This document shows positions 1 to 8,481 of a DNA stretch of 64,000 nt, piece by piece. Below the pieces are notes generated by a model, which saw nothing but the letters and a program-made list of their open reading frames with translations, ran no database searches and was not told the DNA's origin. The translations under genes were made by a program, and so were the position numbers. This stretch comes from Dactylococcopsis salina PCC 8305 (GTDB lineage Bacteria; Cyanobacteriota; Cyanobacteriia; Cyanobacteriales; Rubidibacteraceae): positions 3,307,840-3,371,839 of the forward strand of contig NC_019780.1 of the NCBI RefSeq assembly GCF_000317615.1, written 5' to 3'. Position 1 is the stretch's first letter; each line of letters starts with the position of its first letter.

Positions 1-1
1 T

Positions 2-82
2 AGTTCAATTCAAGGATATGCTGATGGTGTTTTTTGGGAACGCAACAGTTTAAATAATCAATTTCAAGCAAAAAAACAGTAG
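2..82 (+). CDS. 3' end of an unknown coding sequence (partial)
   Basis: An open frame enters from the left edge and ends in TAG, giving 26 residues that finish in NNQFQAKKQ. The residues are polar and look coding, but there is too little to name a family. It could be a chance open frame. It converges on the small minus-strand gene pair that starts 15 bases further right. Confidence 0.3.
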   Translation, partial: SSIQGYADGVFWERNSLNNQFQAKKQ

Positions 83-97
83 CCTGATTAAATTGTC

Positions 98-322
98 TTA
101 ACGCTGAAACCTATCTTCAGAAGTATCTCCTTGGCGTTTCTTTTCAACTGCAACTTGTATCCGTTCATTGAAATCAGCAGCATCAACAGTGGTGATCACT
201 TCATGTGGGTGTTGGTTAATTCTATCTAAGTAAACTTGGAGGGCTTCCTTGTCGTCACGATTTTGGAGAAAATATTGTTTTAACTCGTGATCGGACATTG
301 CTTTGTAATCAATTGGACTCAT
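98..322 (-). CDS. DUF6887 family small protein
   Basis: A 74-residue soluble protein of unknown function. From memory it resembles the cyanobacterial DUF6887 family, with N-terminal SPIDYKAMSDHELKQYFL and a charged, helix-rich remainder. The ATG at 322 shares one base with the TGA stop of the upstream gene (TGATG), so the two are probably translationally coupled. A TTG one codon earlier is a less likely start. It has no signal peptide or membrane segment. Two-gene small-protein pairs of this kind are common accessory cargo in cyanobacteria, and a toxin-antitoxin role is only a guess. Confidence 0.7.
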   Translation of the reverse strand: MSPIDYKAMSDHELKQYFLQNRDDKEALQVYLDRINQHPHEVITTVDAADFNERIQVAVEKKRQGDTSEDRFQR

Positions 323-498
323 CAAAATACTTCCCCTGTTATTGTAATTTGAAATTCTAGGTCTTCTTCACTTCCCGCTAAGATAAATAAATTTTTTGTC
401 CTTTGGTCAATGCAGACCAGATGTATAGGCTGAAACATCATATACATCAGCCAGTAGCTTAGACGATACAAGCCTTTCAACTGAATAGCATTCGGCAT
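322..498 (-). CDS. DUF6888 family small protein
   Basis: This is a 58-residue gene. The translation begins MPNAIQLKGLYRLSYWL and continues MYMMFQPIHLVCIDQRTKN, ending LEFQITITGEVF. The aromatic N-terminal part (LYRLSYWLMYMMFQPIHLV) matches what I remember of DUF6888, the usual partner of DUF6887. Its TGA stop overlaps the ATG of the downstream gene by one base, which supports both genes being real and co-expressed. Function is unknown. The start at 498 gives a length normal for the family. Confidence 0.65.
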   Translation of the reverse strand: MPNAIQLKGLYRLSYWLMYMMFQPIHLVCIDQRTKNLFILAGSEEDLEFQITITGEVF

Positions 499-603
499 TA
501 ATGGACTCGCTCACACTTACAATCCATACTCTATCGTACCTGCGTTAATGTGAATGTTTAAAATTAGAACTTGATAGCCTCGATAATCTGACTAACTAAA
601 ACA

Positions 604-972
604 ATGACTAATGATAGTGAAGATCGCCTGAGTCGAATTGAAAAGCTGATTGAATCTAATGCCAAGTCGATTGAAGCCTTAAGTGAAGATCGCAGGGAAA
701 GTGAACACGATCGCGCCCATCTTTATCAAGAAATGTCTAATCTCTCAAAATTAATTGAATCTAATGCCAAGTCGATTGAAGCCTTAAGTGAAGATCGCAG
801 GAACAGTGAACGTGATCGCGCTCGTCTTTATCAAGAAATGGCGAATCTCTCCAACTCAATTGCCAATTTAAGCAACGCTCAAGCTGACTTTTACCGACGC
901 ATGGAGGACTTTTCTCGCCGTCAGGGTGATATTGTCGAAATTCTCAAATTATTACAGCAAAGGGAAAATTAA
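604..972 (+). CDS. coiled-coil protein with an internal 35-residue duplication
   Basis: A 122-residue, strongly charged protein predicted to be almost entirely coiled coil. The segment LIESNAKSIEALSEDRR occurs at about residues 15-31 and again at 50-66. The offset of exactly 35 residues (five heptads) is also visible as near-identical DNA, so the duplication is recent. There is no signal peptide or membrane helix. Such short coiled-coil proteins often sit beside Uma2 or other accessory genes, but nothing here gives a function. Its 3' end overlaps the start of a truncated methyltransferase reading frame, which suggests a recombination joint at about 965. Confidence 0.55.
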   Translation: MTNDSEDRLSRIEKLIESNAKSIEALSEDRRESEHDRAHLYQEMSNLSKLIESNAKSIEALSEDRRNSERDRARLYQEMANLSNSIANLSNAQADFYRRMEDFSRRQGDIVEILKLLQQREN

Positions 973-1282
973 CACTATTTTAGACTTAGGATGTGGAGAC
1001 GGCACTTTAACCTTAAAAATTGCTCAAACAGGCGCGATCGTTCATGGCATAGATAGCAGTAGAAGTATGATTCAAACCGCTCAAAACAGAGGATTATCTG
1101 CGGAAGTGGGAAGTGGAGAAAACCTTAAGTTTAATCAGCAATTTGATGCAGTTTTTTCTAACGCCGCCCTGCATTGGATGCCAAATTATATTGCCGTGAT
1201 TAATGGAGTGAACCGAAGTTTAAAAAATAACGGAAGATTTGTTGGTGAATTTGGCGGACAAGGGAATAAATGTCCACAGTAA
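965..1282 (+). pseudogene. class I SAM methyltransferase fragment, truncated at both ends
   Basis: The frame encodes NTILDLGCGDGTLTLKIA, the glycine-rich SAM-binding motif I, then the motif II acidic residue in HGIDSS, and later NAALHWMP and GEFGGQGN, all typical of the trans-aconitate-methyltransferase-like family. A normal member has about 30 residues before motif I and more than 100 after GEFGG. Here the N-terminus is replaced by the end of the coiled-coil gene and the C-terminus stops eight residues after GEFGG, just before a minisatellite. It is a remnant and unlikely to be active. Confidence 0.75.
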
Positions 1283-1304
1283 AGGATATGTAAGTTATAA
1301 GCGA

Positions 1305-1385
1305 AACAAGGGGGAAATGGGAGACAAGGGAGACAAGGGAGCGATTTTTCTTCCCCATCTTCCCCATCTTCCCCATCTCCCATGA
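1305..1385. repeat. minisatellite module (GGGAGACAA / CCCCATCTT type)
   Basis: Tandem GGGAGACAAG units are followed by a core GGGAGCGATTTTTC and then CCCCATCTT units. The same composite module, including the core, recurs at about 31535-31620 and, on the other strand, at about 62645-62880. Here it abuts the truncated methyltransferase. Confidence 0.8.
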
Positions 1386-1428
1386 TTAGAATAGAAAGGG
1401 TAAGACCTAATCATTTTTTTCACTTCCT

Positions 1429-1632
1429 ATGCAAGAATTTTTCCAGAACGTTTCTCGTTATCCACGCTATTTAATCAGTTTCAGTCTCGGCATTTTCTTT
1501 GCCCTTTTTGAACGCATTAGACCTCTTTTTAATCGTCCAGTAACAGCAACCGCCTTAATCGGTATTCTCATCAGTGGTTTTTTCCTCGTCTTTTTCACTC
1601 TCAGAGGAATGTTAGGTTATACCACCATCTAA
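1429..1632 (+). CDS. ycf33: Ycf33 family protein (DUF751)
   Basis: A 67-residue membrane protein. The pattern VSRYPRYLISFSLGIFFALFERI, then PLFNRPVTATALIG, then a second hydrophobic stretch ending TLRGMLGY, is that of Ycf33/DUF751, a protein shared by cyanobacteria and some plastids. Two membrane segments are visible (about residues 14-32 and 40-60). Its role is not established; thylakoid location is usually assumed. It stands alone, with a palindromic repeat immediately after its stop codon that could act as a terminator. Confidence 0.8.
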   Translation: MQEFFQNVSRYPRYLISFSLGIFFALFERIRPLFNRPVTATALIGILISGFFLVFFTLRGMLGYTTI

Positions 1633-1644
1633 CTCTAATGACTC

Positions 1645-1665
1645 GGTGGGCAATGCCCACCCTAC
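1645..1665. repeat. dispersed palindrome GGTGGGCAATGCCCACC
   Basis: A near-perfect inverted repeat just after ycf33. The same palindrome is at 39761-39785 (after nirA), and related GTGGGC...CCTAC sequences are near 22166-22226 and 38010. It can form a strong hairpin and lies between converging genes. Confidence 0.75.
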
Positions 1666-1684
1666 AAAATCAATTCGTCTCTCA

Positions 1685-2896
1685 TTAAACCCGATTTGGA
1701 TCAAGTTCAATTTCCTTTTTTGTAAAGGGTAAATCTTGATTAATGGCTTCAATCTCAGCTTCTTCCATCGCGTTGATTTCCTCAATGTAAGTGTTGAAAA
1801 TCTTACTGAAACGCTGATGATAAAAACGATGTAAGCTGTAATTTGCTTTCGCGGGAAACCCTCTTCTTCTTTTATGACTTCCTCCCGCTCCTGGATCGAA
1901 CATTTTTATCCCTTGCTCGATCGACCATGCAATAGGTTTATAATAACACGCCTCGAAATGTAAACAATCAAACTCTTCAAAACATCCCCAATATCGACCA
2001 TAAAGATTTTCTCCTTTTCGCAAACAAAACGATAATCCCACTGGACGAGTGTTGTCTTCTTCGTAAGCCGCAAAGACGACCACTCGATGAACATAATTCG
2101 GATAAAGTTGTTGGAAAAACTTACGATTGAGATATTTACTCATGCCAAAAAATTGGTTACAAGTCCGACTATAAAATTGATAGATTAACGGAAACATCCA
2201 ATGGGGAATGTCATCGGAAGTATGAACTTTTAACTCCAACCCTGCTTTCTCTACTTTTTTTCGTTCCCGTTTAATATTCCGTCTCTGGTTGGCATTAAAC
2301 TGTTTTAGATATTCATCAAAACTACTTAAATTTGAATTTTCCCAGATATAACTGTGATGTTCCCAACTGCTAAAACCTGCTTGTTCTAAAATCGGTTTCC
2401 ATTCTGGATCAACAAATAAAAAATGGCAACCCATGATTTTTTGTCGCTCACAAAATTCATCAATTGCTCTCACCATGATTTCTGTTAGCAAGGTTTCATC
2501 TTCACCAGAAGCGATTAAAAACCGATAGCCAACCGCAGGAGTAAATGGAGTCATTCCTAACAGTTTCGGATAGTATTCTATTCCTAATCGGTAAGCCAGA
2601 TTTGCCCATTGTTGATCAAAGACAAATTCCCCATAACTATGTCCTTTTAAGTATAAAGGAGCGGCTGCGACTAATGTCCGATTCTGCCAAATTGTTAGGT
2701 GACACGGTTGCCATCCTTGACGAGGATTAACACTTCCAGACTTTTCTAAATTATGTAACCATTCCCATTCTAAAAAAGGGGTGGACAGAGGTAATGCTAA
2801 CTCGTCCCATTGGGATTGAGGGATGTTTTCGATCTGTTCTTGCCAACGGACTGTGTATTGAGAGGGAGAACTGATATCAGGTTTTTTCATCATCAA
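1685..2896 (-). CDS. FemAB-like / GNAT-type acyltransferase (PF04339 family)
   Basis: A 403-residue cytoplasmic protein. The opening WQEQIENIPQSQWDELA, the central TPFLEWEWLHNLEKSGS and the C-terminal FDPGAGGSHKRRRGF match the family often named peptidogalycan biosynthesis/recognition protein (COG3146), a GNAT-fold group related to FemAB acyltransferases. The substrate is not known. Length is normal for the family. Three ATG codons occur in a row at the start (MMMKK), so the exact start is uncertain by two codons. It is transcribed away from the long repeat array that begins about 85 bases upstream of its start. Confidence 0.85.
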   Translation of the reverse strand: MMMKKPDISSPSQYTVRWQEQIENIPQSQWDELALPLSTPFLEWEWLHNLEKSGSVNPRQGWQPCHLTIWQNRTLVAAAPLYLKGHSYGEFVFDQQWANLAYRLGIEYYPKLLGMTPFTPAVGYRFLIASGEDETLLTEIMVRAIDEFCERQKIMGCHFLFVDPEWKPILEQAGFSSWEHHSYIWENSNLSSFDEYLKQFNANQRRNIKRERKKVEKAGLELKVHTSDDIPHWMFPLIYQFYSRTCNQFFGMSKYLNRKFFQQLYPNYVHRVVVFAAYEEDNTRPVGLSFCLRKGENLYGRYWGCFEEFDCLHFEACYYKPIAWSIEQGIKMFDPGAGGSHKRRRGFPAKANYSLHRFYHQRFSKIFNTYIEEINAMEEAEIEAINQDLPFTKKEIELDPNRV

Positions 2897-2982
2897 TTGC
2901 GCCTGATTGAATTTCTAAACACAGCCTAGCAATTTAGCTCAGTAATTTACTGTCTCAGACTCAGCCACACATTAAAATTCAT

Positions 2983-4372
2983 TTGTCAAGAGGGAGCGCG
3001 ATCGAGTTTTCCCACCCGTTACAAAAATTGATGTCAACTCTTTGCTTCGATCGAACGTTTCTTTACGCTCTCTTTAACGCAACTTCGGGAAGACAGACCT
3101 GTATTGTTCAATTTTAAACAGAATTCTCCAACTTCTCACTTGACTTTATCAAAAAAAATGTTGATGTTCAAGTCCACGTCTTCTAATTTCCGAAAATTCG
3201 TTTCCCTTTACTGAACTCAATATAAGTAACTCTGATTAAGTTTCCGTTTCTGTTTATTGTTCCTAATCTATCCAGAGACGGGAAAAGAGGAAGCGATCGA
3301 GTTTTCTGTTCTTACTTCCTTCTGAATCAATTTCTGGGTTTGAGTTTCAGATGGATTCTGTTTTTGTCAAGAGGGAGCGCGATCGAGTTTTCCCACCCGT
3401 TACAAAAATTGATGTCAACTCTTTGCTTCGATCGAACGTTTCTTTACGCTCTCTTTAACGCAACTTCGGGAAGACAGCCCTGTCTTGTTCAATTTTAAAC
3501 AGACTACCCCAACTTCTCACTTGACTTTATCAAAAAAAATGTTGATGTTCAAGTCCACGTCTTCTGATTTCCCAAAATTCGTTTCCCTTTACTGAACTCA
3601 ATATAAGTAACTCTGATTAAGTTTCCGTTTCTGTTTATTGTTCCTAATCTATCCAGAGACGGGAAAAGAGGAAGCGATCGAGTTTTCTGTTCTTACTTCC
3701 TTCTGAATCAATTTCTGGGTTTGAGTTTCAGATGGATTCTGTTTTTGTCAAGAGGGAGCGCGATCGAGTTTTCCCACCCGTTACAAAAATTGATGTCAAC
3801 TCTTTGCTTCGATCGAACGTTTCTTTACGCTCTCTTTAACGCAACTTCGGGAAGACAGCCCTGTCTTGTTCAATTTTAAACAGACTACCCCAACTTCTCA
3901 CTTGACTTTATCAAAAAAAATGTTGATGTTCAAGTCCACGTCTTCTGATTTCCCAAAATTCGTTTCCCTTTACTGAACTCAATATAAGTAACTCTGATTA
4001 AGTTTCCGTTTCTGTTTATTGTTCCTAATCTATCCAGAGACGGGAAAAGAGGAAGCGATCGAGTTTTCTGTTCTTACTTCCTTCTGAATCAATTTCTGGG
4101 TTTGAGTTTCAGATGGATTCTGTTTTTGTCAAGAGGGAGCGCGATCGAGTTTTCCCACCCGTTACAAAAATTGATGTCAACTCTTTGCTTCGATCGAACG
4201 TTTCTTTACGCTCTCTTTAAGGCAACTTCGGGAAGACAGCCCTGTCTTGTTCAATTTTAAACAGACTACCCCAACTTCTCACTTGACTTTATCAAAAAAA
4301 ATGTTGATGTTCAAGTCCACGTCTTCTAATTTCCGAAAATTCGTTTCCCTTTACCAAACTCAATATAAGTAA
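2983..4372. repeat. 381-bp direct tandem repeat array (about 3.65 copies)
   Basis: The motif TTGTCAAGAGGGAGCGCG starts at 2983, 3364, 3745 and 4126, an exact period of 381 bp. The last copy breaks off near 4372 after CTCAATATAAGTAA. No long open frame runs through the unit on either strand, so it is non-coding. Each unit has an ACTTGA...TCAAGT interrupted hairpin around an A8 run and several CGATCGAG motifs. Copies 2 and 3 are nearly identical; copies 1 and 4 share variants (TAATTTCCG rather than TGATTTCCC), as expected from unequal crossing-over. On the minus strand each unit has TTGAAC-17-TAAAGT, a weak promoter-like pair. Confidence 0.95.
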
Positions 4373-4506
4373 GAGTGATGAGACTTGAGGATTAAATTAA
4401 AAAAACTGATAAGAATAGCAAAGGTAAAGGAAAGAAAAATATCCAAAATTTAGGATTAGCGATAAGCTATTATGAAAGTAACAAAATATTGCGAAACCTC
4501 ATACTT

Positions 4507-5910
4507 ATGACGATTTCATTTCAAAGTCTAGGACTCTCCGAAGAACGAGTAAAACAGTTGGAGAAACTAGGCTTCGAGCAACCGACCGACGTACAATCAC
4601 AAGCAATCCCAGAACTTCTAAAGGGTAAGGACGTAGTTGGTCAGTCCCAAACCGGAACAGGAAAAACAGCAGCGTTCTCGTTGCCTCTGTTAGAACAAAT
4701 TGACGTTGAAGATACAGTCGTTCAGGCTTTAATCCTGACACCGACACGGGAACTTGCTCAACAAGTGACCACAGCCATGAAGACATTTTCTCACGATCGC
4801 GCCTTAAAGATTTTAACGGTTTGTGGGGGTCAACCCATCGATCGCCAAATCCAAACTTTAAAGCGAGGCGTGCAAGTGGTGGTCGGAACACCAGGACGAG
4901 TCATTGATTTACTCAACCGTAAGGCTTTACGTCTGAATACCCTACGCTATGTCGTCCTCGATGAAGCGGATGAGATGCTCAGTATGGGATTCATTGATGA
5001 TGTGCGTGAGATTCTCAAACAAGCACCAGAACAACGTCAAACCGCTTGTTTCTCCGCAACGATGCCTCGGCAAATCCAAGACTTGATTAATCAGTTCATG
5101 GATCATCCCGTGAGCTTAAAAGTGGAACAGCCGAAAGGGACTCCCCAACGCATTGAGCAACGCGCTTACAAAATTCCTCGTGGCTGGACAAAAGGGAAAG
5201 CACTGAAACCAATTTTGGCAGTAGAGAACCCAGAGTCAGCTTTGATTTTTGTTCGTACCAAGCGCACCGCCAGTGAGATTACTCAAGAGTTACAAGCTGC
5301 GGGTTACAGCGCCGATGAATATCATGGGGACTTAAGCCAAAGTCAACGGGAACGATTAGTACAGCGTTTCCGTAAAAGCCAAGTGCGTCTGGTGGTCGCC
5401 ACTGATATTGCTGCTCGTGGTTTAGATGTTCAAGACCTTTCCCATGTGATTAACTTTGATCTGCCAGACAATGTGGAAACTTACATCCATCGCATTGGAC
5501 GGACAGGACGCGCGGGTAAAACGGGTGTTGCCATCAGTTTAAGTCAACCTCGTGACCAGAATACAATTCGCCAAATTGAACGACGGTTACGTGAACGGTT
5601 GAATTTAGTTAACATTCCCAGCCGTGCTGAAATCGAAGCGCAACGTTTGGAAAAACTACGGGAAGAATTACATGGCAGCTTAGGAGGAGAGCGGATGGCT
5701 TCTTTCTTGCCTTTGGTGCGAGAATTGGGTGATGAGTATGATGCTCATGCTGTCGCCGCCGCTGCTTTACAAATGATTTACGATCAAAGTCGTCCTCAAT
5801 GGTTAGATGAAAACTGGCAAGACCCCCCCAGTGGCAGTCCGAAACCAAAACCTCGTAACAAACGTAATTCTAAACCCTCCGTTCGTTCGACTTCTGGAGA
5901 CCGACGTTAA
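4507..5910 (+). CDS. DEAD-box ATP-dependent RNA helicase (CrhR/DeaD-like)
   Basis: A 467-residue helicase that unwinds RNA duplexes using ATP. It shows the Q-motif region (GFEQPTDVQSQAIP), Walker A (SQTGTGKT, about residue 50), PTRELA, VGTPGR, DEAD (VVLDEADEML), SAT, and the second-domain motifs ARGLD and HRIGRTGR. The C-terminal LGDEYDAHAVAAAALQ extension and basic tail resemble cyanobacterial CrhR, a redox- and cold-responsive helicase; orthology is likely but not proven. ATG 4507 is preferred over the upstream TTG 4489 because family members begin just before FxxLGLSE. The 381-bp repeat array ends about 135 bp upstream, so the array may sit in its promoter or leader. Confidence 0.93.
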   Translation: MTISFQSLGLSEERVKQLEKLGFEQPTDVQSQAIPELLKGKDVVGQSQTGTGKTAAFSLPLLEQIDVEDTVVQALILTPTRELAQQVTTAMKTFSHDRALKILTVCGGQPIDRQIQTLKRGVQVVVGTPGRVIDLLNRKALRLNTLRYVVLDEADEMLSMGFIDDVREILKQAPEQRQTACFSATMPRQIQDLINQFMDHPVSLKVEQPKGTPQRIEQRAYKIPRGWTKGKALKPILAVENPESALIFVRTKRTASEITQELQAAGYSADEYHGDLSQSQRERLVQRFRKSQVRLVVATDIAARGLDVQDLSHVINFDLPDNVETYIHRIGRTGRAGKTGVAISLSQPRDQNTIRQIERRLRERLNLVNIPSRAEIEAQRLEKLREELHGSLGGERMASFLPLVRELGDEYDAHAVAAAALQMIYDQSRPQWLDENWQDPPSGSPKPKPRNKRNSKPSVRSTSGDRR

Positions 5911-6043
5911 ATTCCCAGACCAAAGCCACAATTAGATGAAATTTTGTGGTAGAGTATGGGCGAGAGCCATAAACTAGGGATTAATCTACATTCAACGCGA
6001 TTATTCTAGAATTTCACGCGCTATGTAGGGCGCATCCCCAAAC

Positions 6044-6110
6044 AGGTTGGTTGATTGTCCTCAACAGGTTAAACCCTGAGTTCATTCAAGTTAGGCAAAG
6101 CGACCAACCT
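6044..6110 (+). promoter_or_regulatory. possible structured leader of thrC
   Basis: AGGTTGGTTG (6044-6053) can pair over ten bases with CGACCAACCT (6101-6110). Inside it CTCA...TGAG with GG...CC forms a second small hairpin. The structure lies 85-150 bases upstream of the thrC start. I do not recognise it as a known riboswitch class, and it could be chance. Confidence 0.3.
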
Positions 6111-6194
6111 TATTGCTGAGTTTAGAGATTGGGTCTTGCGCCATTCCTCGGCTCTTTTAAGCCTGATTGTTGAATTTATACAAATAGAGAACCC

Positions 6195-7307
6195 GTGACC
6201 ACTACTAGAGTTTCGCCAGTTAGCCCGACGCCAAATCGCCTCAAGGAGCAGACCGGTTGGTCTGGTCTCATCGAAACCTATCGTCCTTTTTTACCCGTTA
6301 GTGCCACGACTCCTGTTGTTACTCTCCTCGAAGGTAACACTCCTCTGATTCCCGCTCTCAGCATCTCAGAACGCATTGGACGGGGAGTTAAAGTTTATGT
6401 TAAGTATGATGGTTTGAATCCCACTGGCAGTTTCAAAGATCGCGGGATGACCATGGCAATTTCTAAGGCGAAAGAAGCTGGGGCAGAAGCGGTGATTTGT
6501 GCCAGTACGGGGAATACTTCGGCGGCTGCGTCTGCTTATGCGGTTCGTGCAGGATTGAAGCCTTTTGTTTTGATTCCAGATGGGTATGTGGCTTTGGGAA
6601 AGTTGGCGCAAGCACTCCTTTATGGCGCGGAAGTGATCGCAATTGATGGTAATTTTGATGACTGTTTCAATTTAGTTAAGGATATTGCTCAAGAGTATCC
6701 AGTGACTTTGGTTAACTCGGTGAATCCCTATCGTCTGGAAGGACAGAAGACGGCGGCGTTTGAAGTGGTGGATCAGTTGGGAGAAGCACCGGACTGGCTT
6801 TGTATTCCTGTGGGTAATGCGGGCAATATCTCAGCATACTGGATGGGGTTTTGTCAATACCACCAACAGAATAAATGTGAAAAGTTACCGCGCATGATGG
6901 GGTTTCAGGCAATTGGATCAGCCCCTTTGGTTCAAGGCTATCCCGAAAAGTCCCCCGATACGATCGCCACTGCCATTCGTATTGGTAATCCTGCTAATTG
7001 GAAACGAGCGTTGGCGGTACAGGAAGCCAGTCAAGGTGGGTTTAATGCGGTTACTGATGAGGAAATTTTGGACGCTTATCGCATCTTGGCGCGAGAGGAA
7101 GGGGTGTTTTGTGAACCCGCAAGCGCGGCTTCTGTGGCAGGTTTATTAAAGGTTCAGGATACTGTTCCTAGTAACACGACTATTGTTTGTGTATTGACTG
7201 GAAATGGGCTGAAAGACCCCCAAAGCGCGATCGATCATGCTCAAGCACAGGTGAAGGCTGGTGTGGCTTCAGAATTGGACGCTGTGGCACAAGCAATGGG
7301 ATTTTAA
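6195..7307 (+). CDS. thrC: threonine synthase
   Basis: A 370-residue PLP enzyme that converts O-phosphohomoserine to threonine. The PLP lysine is in [10 protein letters not shown] (about residue 81), followed by the [16 protein letters not shown] serine/asparagine region and the phosphate-binding [14 protein letters not shown]. Length and the short N-terminus match the compact bacterial/cyanobacterial threonine synthase rather than the longer plant type. The start is GTG (6195); no ATG fits. It is monocistronic between the helicase and the DUF262 gene, with a 40-bp gap to the latter. Confidence 0.95.
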   Translation: MTTTRVSPVSPTPNRLKEQTGWSGLIETYRPFLPVSATTPVVTLLEGNTPLIPALSISERIGRGVKVYVKYDGLNPTGSFKDRGMTMAISKAKEAGAEAVICASTGNTSAAASAYAVRAGLKPFVLIPDGYVALGKLAQALLYGAEVIAIDGNFDDCFNLVKDIAQEYPVTLVNSVNPYRLEGQKTAAFEVVDQLGEAPDWLCIPVGNAGNISAYWMGFCQYHQQNKCEKLPRMMGFQAIGSAPLVQGYPEKSPDTIATAIRIGNPANWKRALAVQEASQGGFNAVTDEEILDAYRILAREEGVFCEPASAASVAGLLKVQDTVPSNTTIVCVLTGNGLKDPQSAIDHAQAQVKAGVASELDAVAQAMGF

Positions 7308-7347
7308 GCGTCGTCAATAGCAATAATTTGAGAATTGCAAGCTAAAA

Positions 7348-8481
7348 ATGAAACATAAGAATCAGACGACAGCCACGTCTTTACAAGAAGAAATTGATAA
7401 AACAAGGCAAGAGATTCGGACAGATGGCTATTCGATGTCAATTGGTGAATGGATTAGTCTTTATGAACATAATGAAATTGATATTCATCCAGATTTTCAG
7501 CGTTTTTTTCGTTGGTCTGATCATCAAAAATCAGCTTTCATTGAGTCGATACTTTTAGGAATCCCCATTCCGCCTATTTTTGTGAATCAACGAGAGGATG
7601 GAGTTTGGGATGTCGTTGATGGGTTACAGAGACTATCAACGATCTATCAGTTTGTAGGGATTTTAAACCCGAATCATCAAGAAGAAAATACCCCCTTTAC
7701 ATTACAAGAAACAGTATATTTACCTTCTCTCAATGGCAAAAAGTGGAATGATCCAGATGATCAGGAAAATTCTTTCACTCAAGCGCAACGTCTTTATATC
7801 AAGCGATCGAAAATCCCCGTCAATATTATTCAAAAAGAAAGCGATCCGATGATTAAGTACGAGTTATTTCAACGCTTGAATACAGGAGGTTCGATCGCAA
7901 CTCCCCAAGAAATGCGAAACTGTATTCTTTTGATGTTGAATCAAAACTTATATGATCTTATGAGTTCACTTTCGCGTCGGGAATCGTTTAGAAATTGTAT
8001 TGCTTTGAGCGATAAACTCTATGAAGAACAGTATGATCTGGAGTTAGTCTTACGTTTTATTCTTCTCTTTGACAAGGATAATGATAGCCTACAAAAGTTA
8101 GGGGGTGATGTTAGTGTTTTCTTGACCCAAAAAATGCGTCAAATGGCGGTTGAGAATAATTGGAATCGTCACCATATTGAAAGTGCATTTGACACTACAT
8201 TCAATCTTCTTAATCAGTCAATGCGTGATGAAAGTTTCAAAAGATATAAATCTGAGGAGGATAGGTTTCTTGGTGGTTTTTTATTATCAGCTTATGAAGT
8301 AATCGCACTCGGAATTGGATATAACTATAGAACTCTTCCTCCAGTAGATGAAATACCGAATCGGGTGAAGAGTATTTGGTCTAATCAGATTTATAAACAG
8401 TGGTCTGGGGCTGGACAAAATTCTACAAGGCGCTTACGTTATCTTATTCCTCTTGGTCGAGAAAAGTTTTCCCCTTCATGA
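7348..8481 (+). CDS. DUF262 (ParB/GmrS-like nuclease-fold) protein
   Basis: A 377-residue protein with the DUF262 signature near the N-terminus: DIHPDFQRFFRW, then IESILLGIPIPPIFV, then WDVVDGLQRLSTIYQF. In GmrSD-type restriction enzymes and related proteins this ParB-like fold carries NTPase/nuclease activity, and DUF262 genes are common in anti-phage islands. The C-terminal half is helical and not assigned. Its TGA overlaps the ATG of the HEPN-like gene (ATGA), so they form a coupled two-gene unit. The base composition is AT-richer than thrC upstream, consistent with accessory DNA. The substrate is unknown. Confidence 0.85.
   Translation: MKHKNQTTATSLQEEIDKTRQEIRTDGYSMSIGEWISLYEHNEIDIHPDFQRFFRWSDHQKSAFIESILLGIPIPPIFVNQREDGVWDVVDGLQRLSTIYQFVGILNPNHQEENTPFTLQETVYLPSLNGKKWNDPDDQENSFTQAQRLYIKRSKIPVNIIQKESDPMIKYELFQRLNTGGSIATPQEMRNCILLMLNQNLYDLMSSLSRRESFRNCIALSDKLYEEQYDLELVLRFILLFDKDNDSLQKLGGDVSVFLTQKMRQMAVENNWNRHHIESAFDTTFNLLNQSMRDESFKRYKSEEDRFLGGFLLSAYEVIALGIGYNYRTLPPVDEIPNRVKSIWSNQIYKQWSGAGQNSTRRLRYLIPLGREKFSPS

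Noticed and set aside
2983-4372. 381-bp array as repeated protein-coding units (381 is divisible by three)
   Set aside because: No frame is open across a unit on either strand; stops are frequent.
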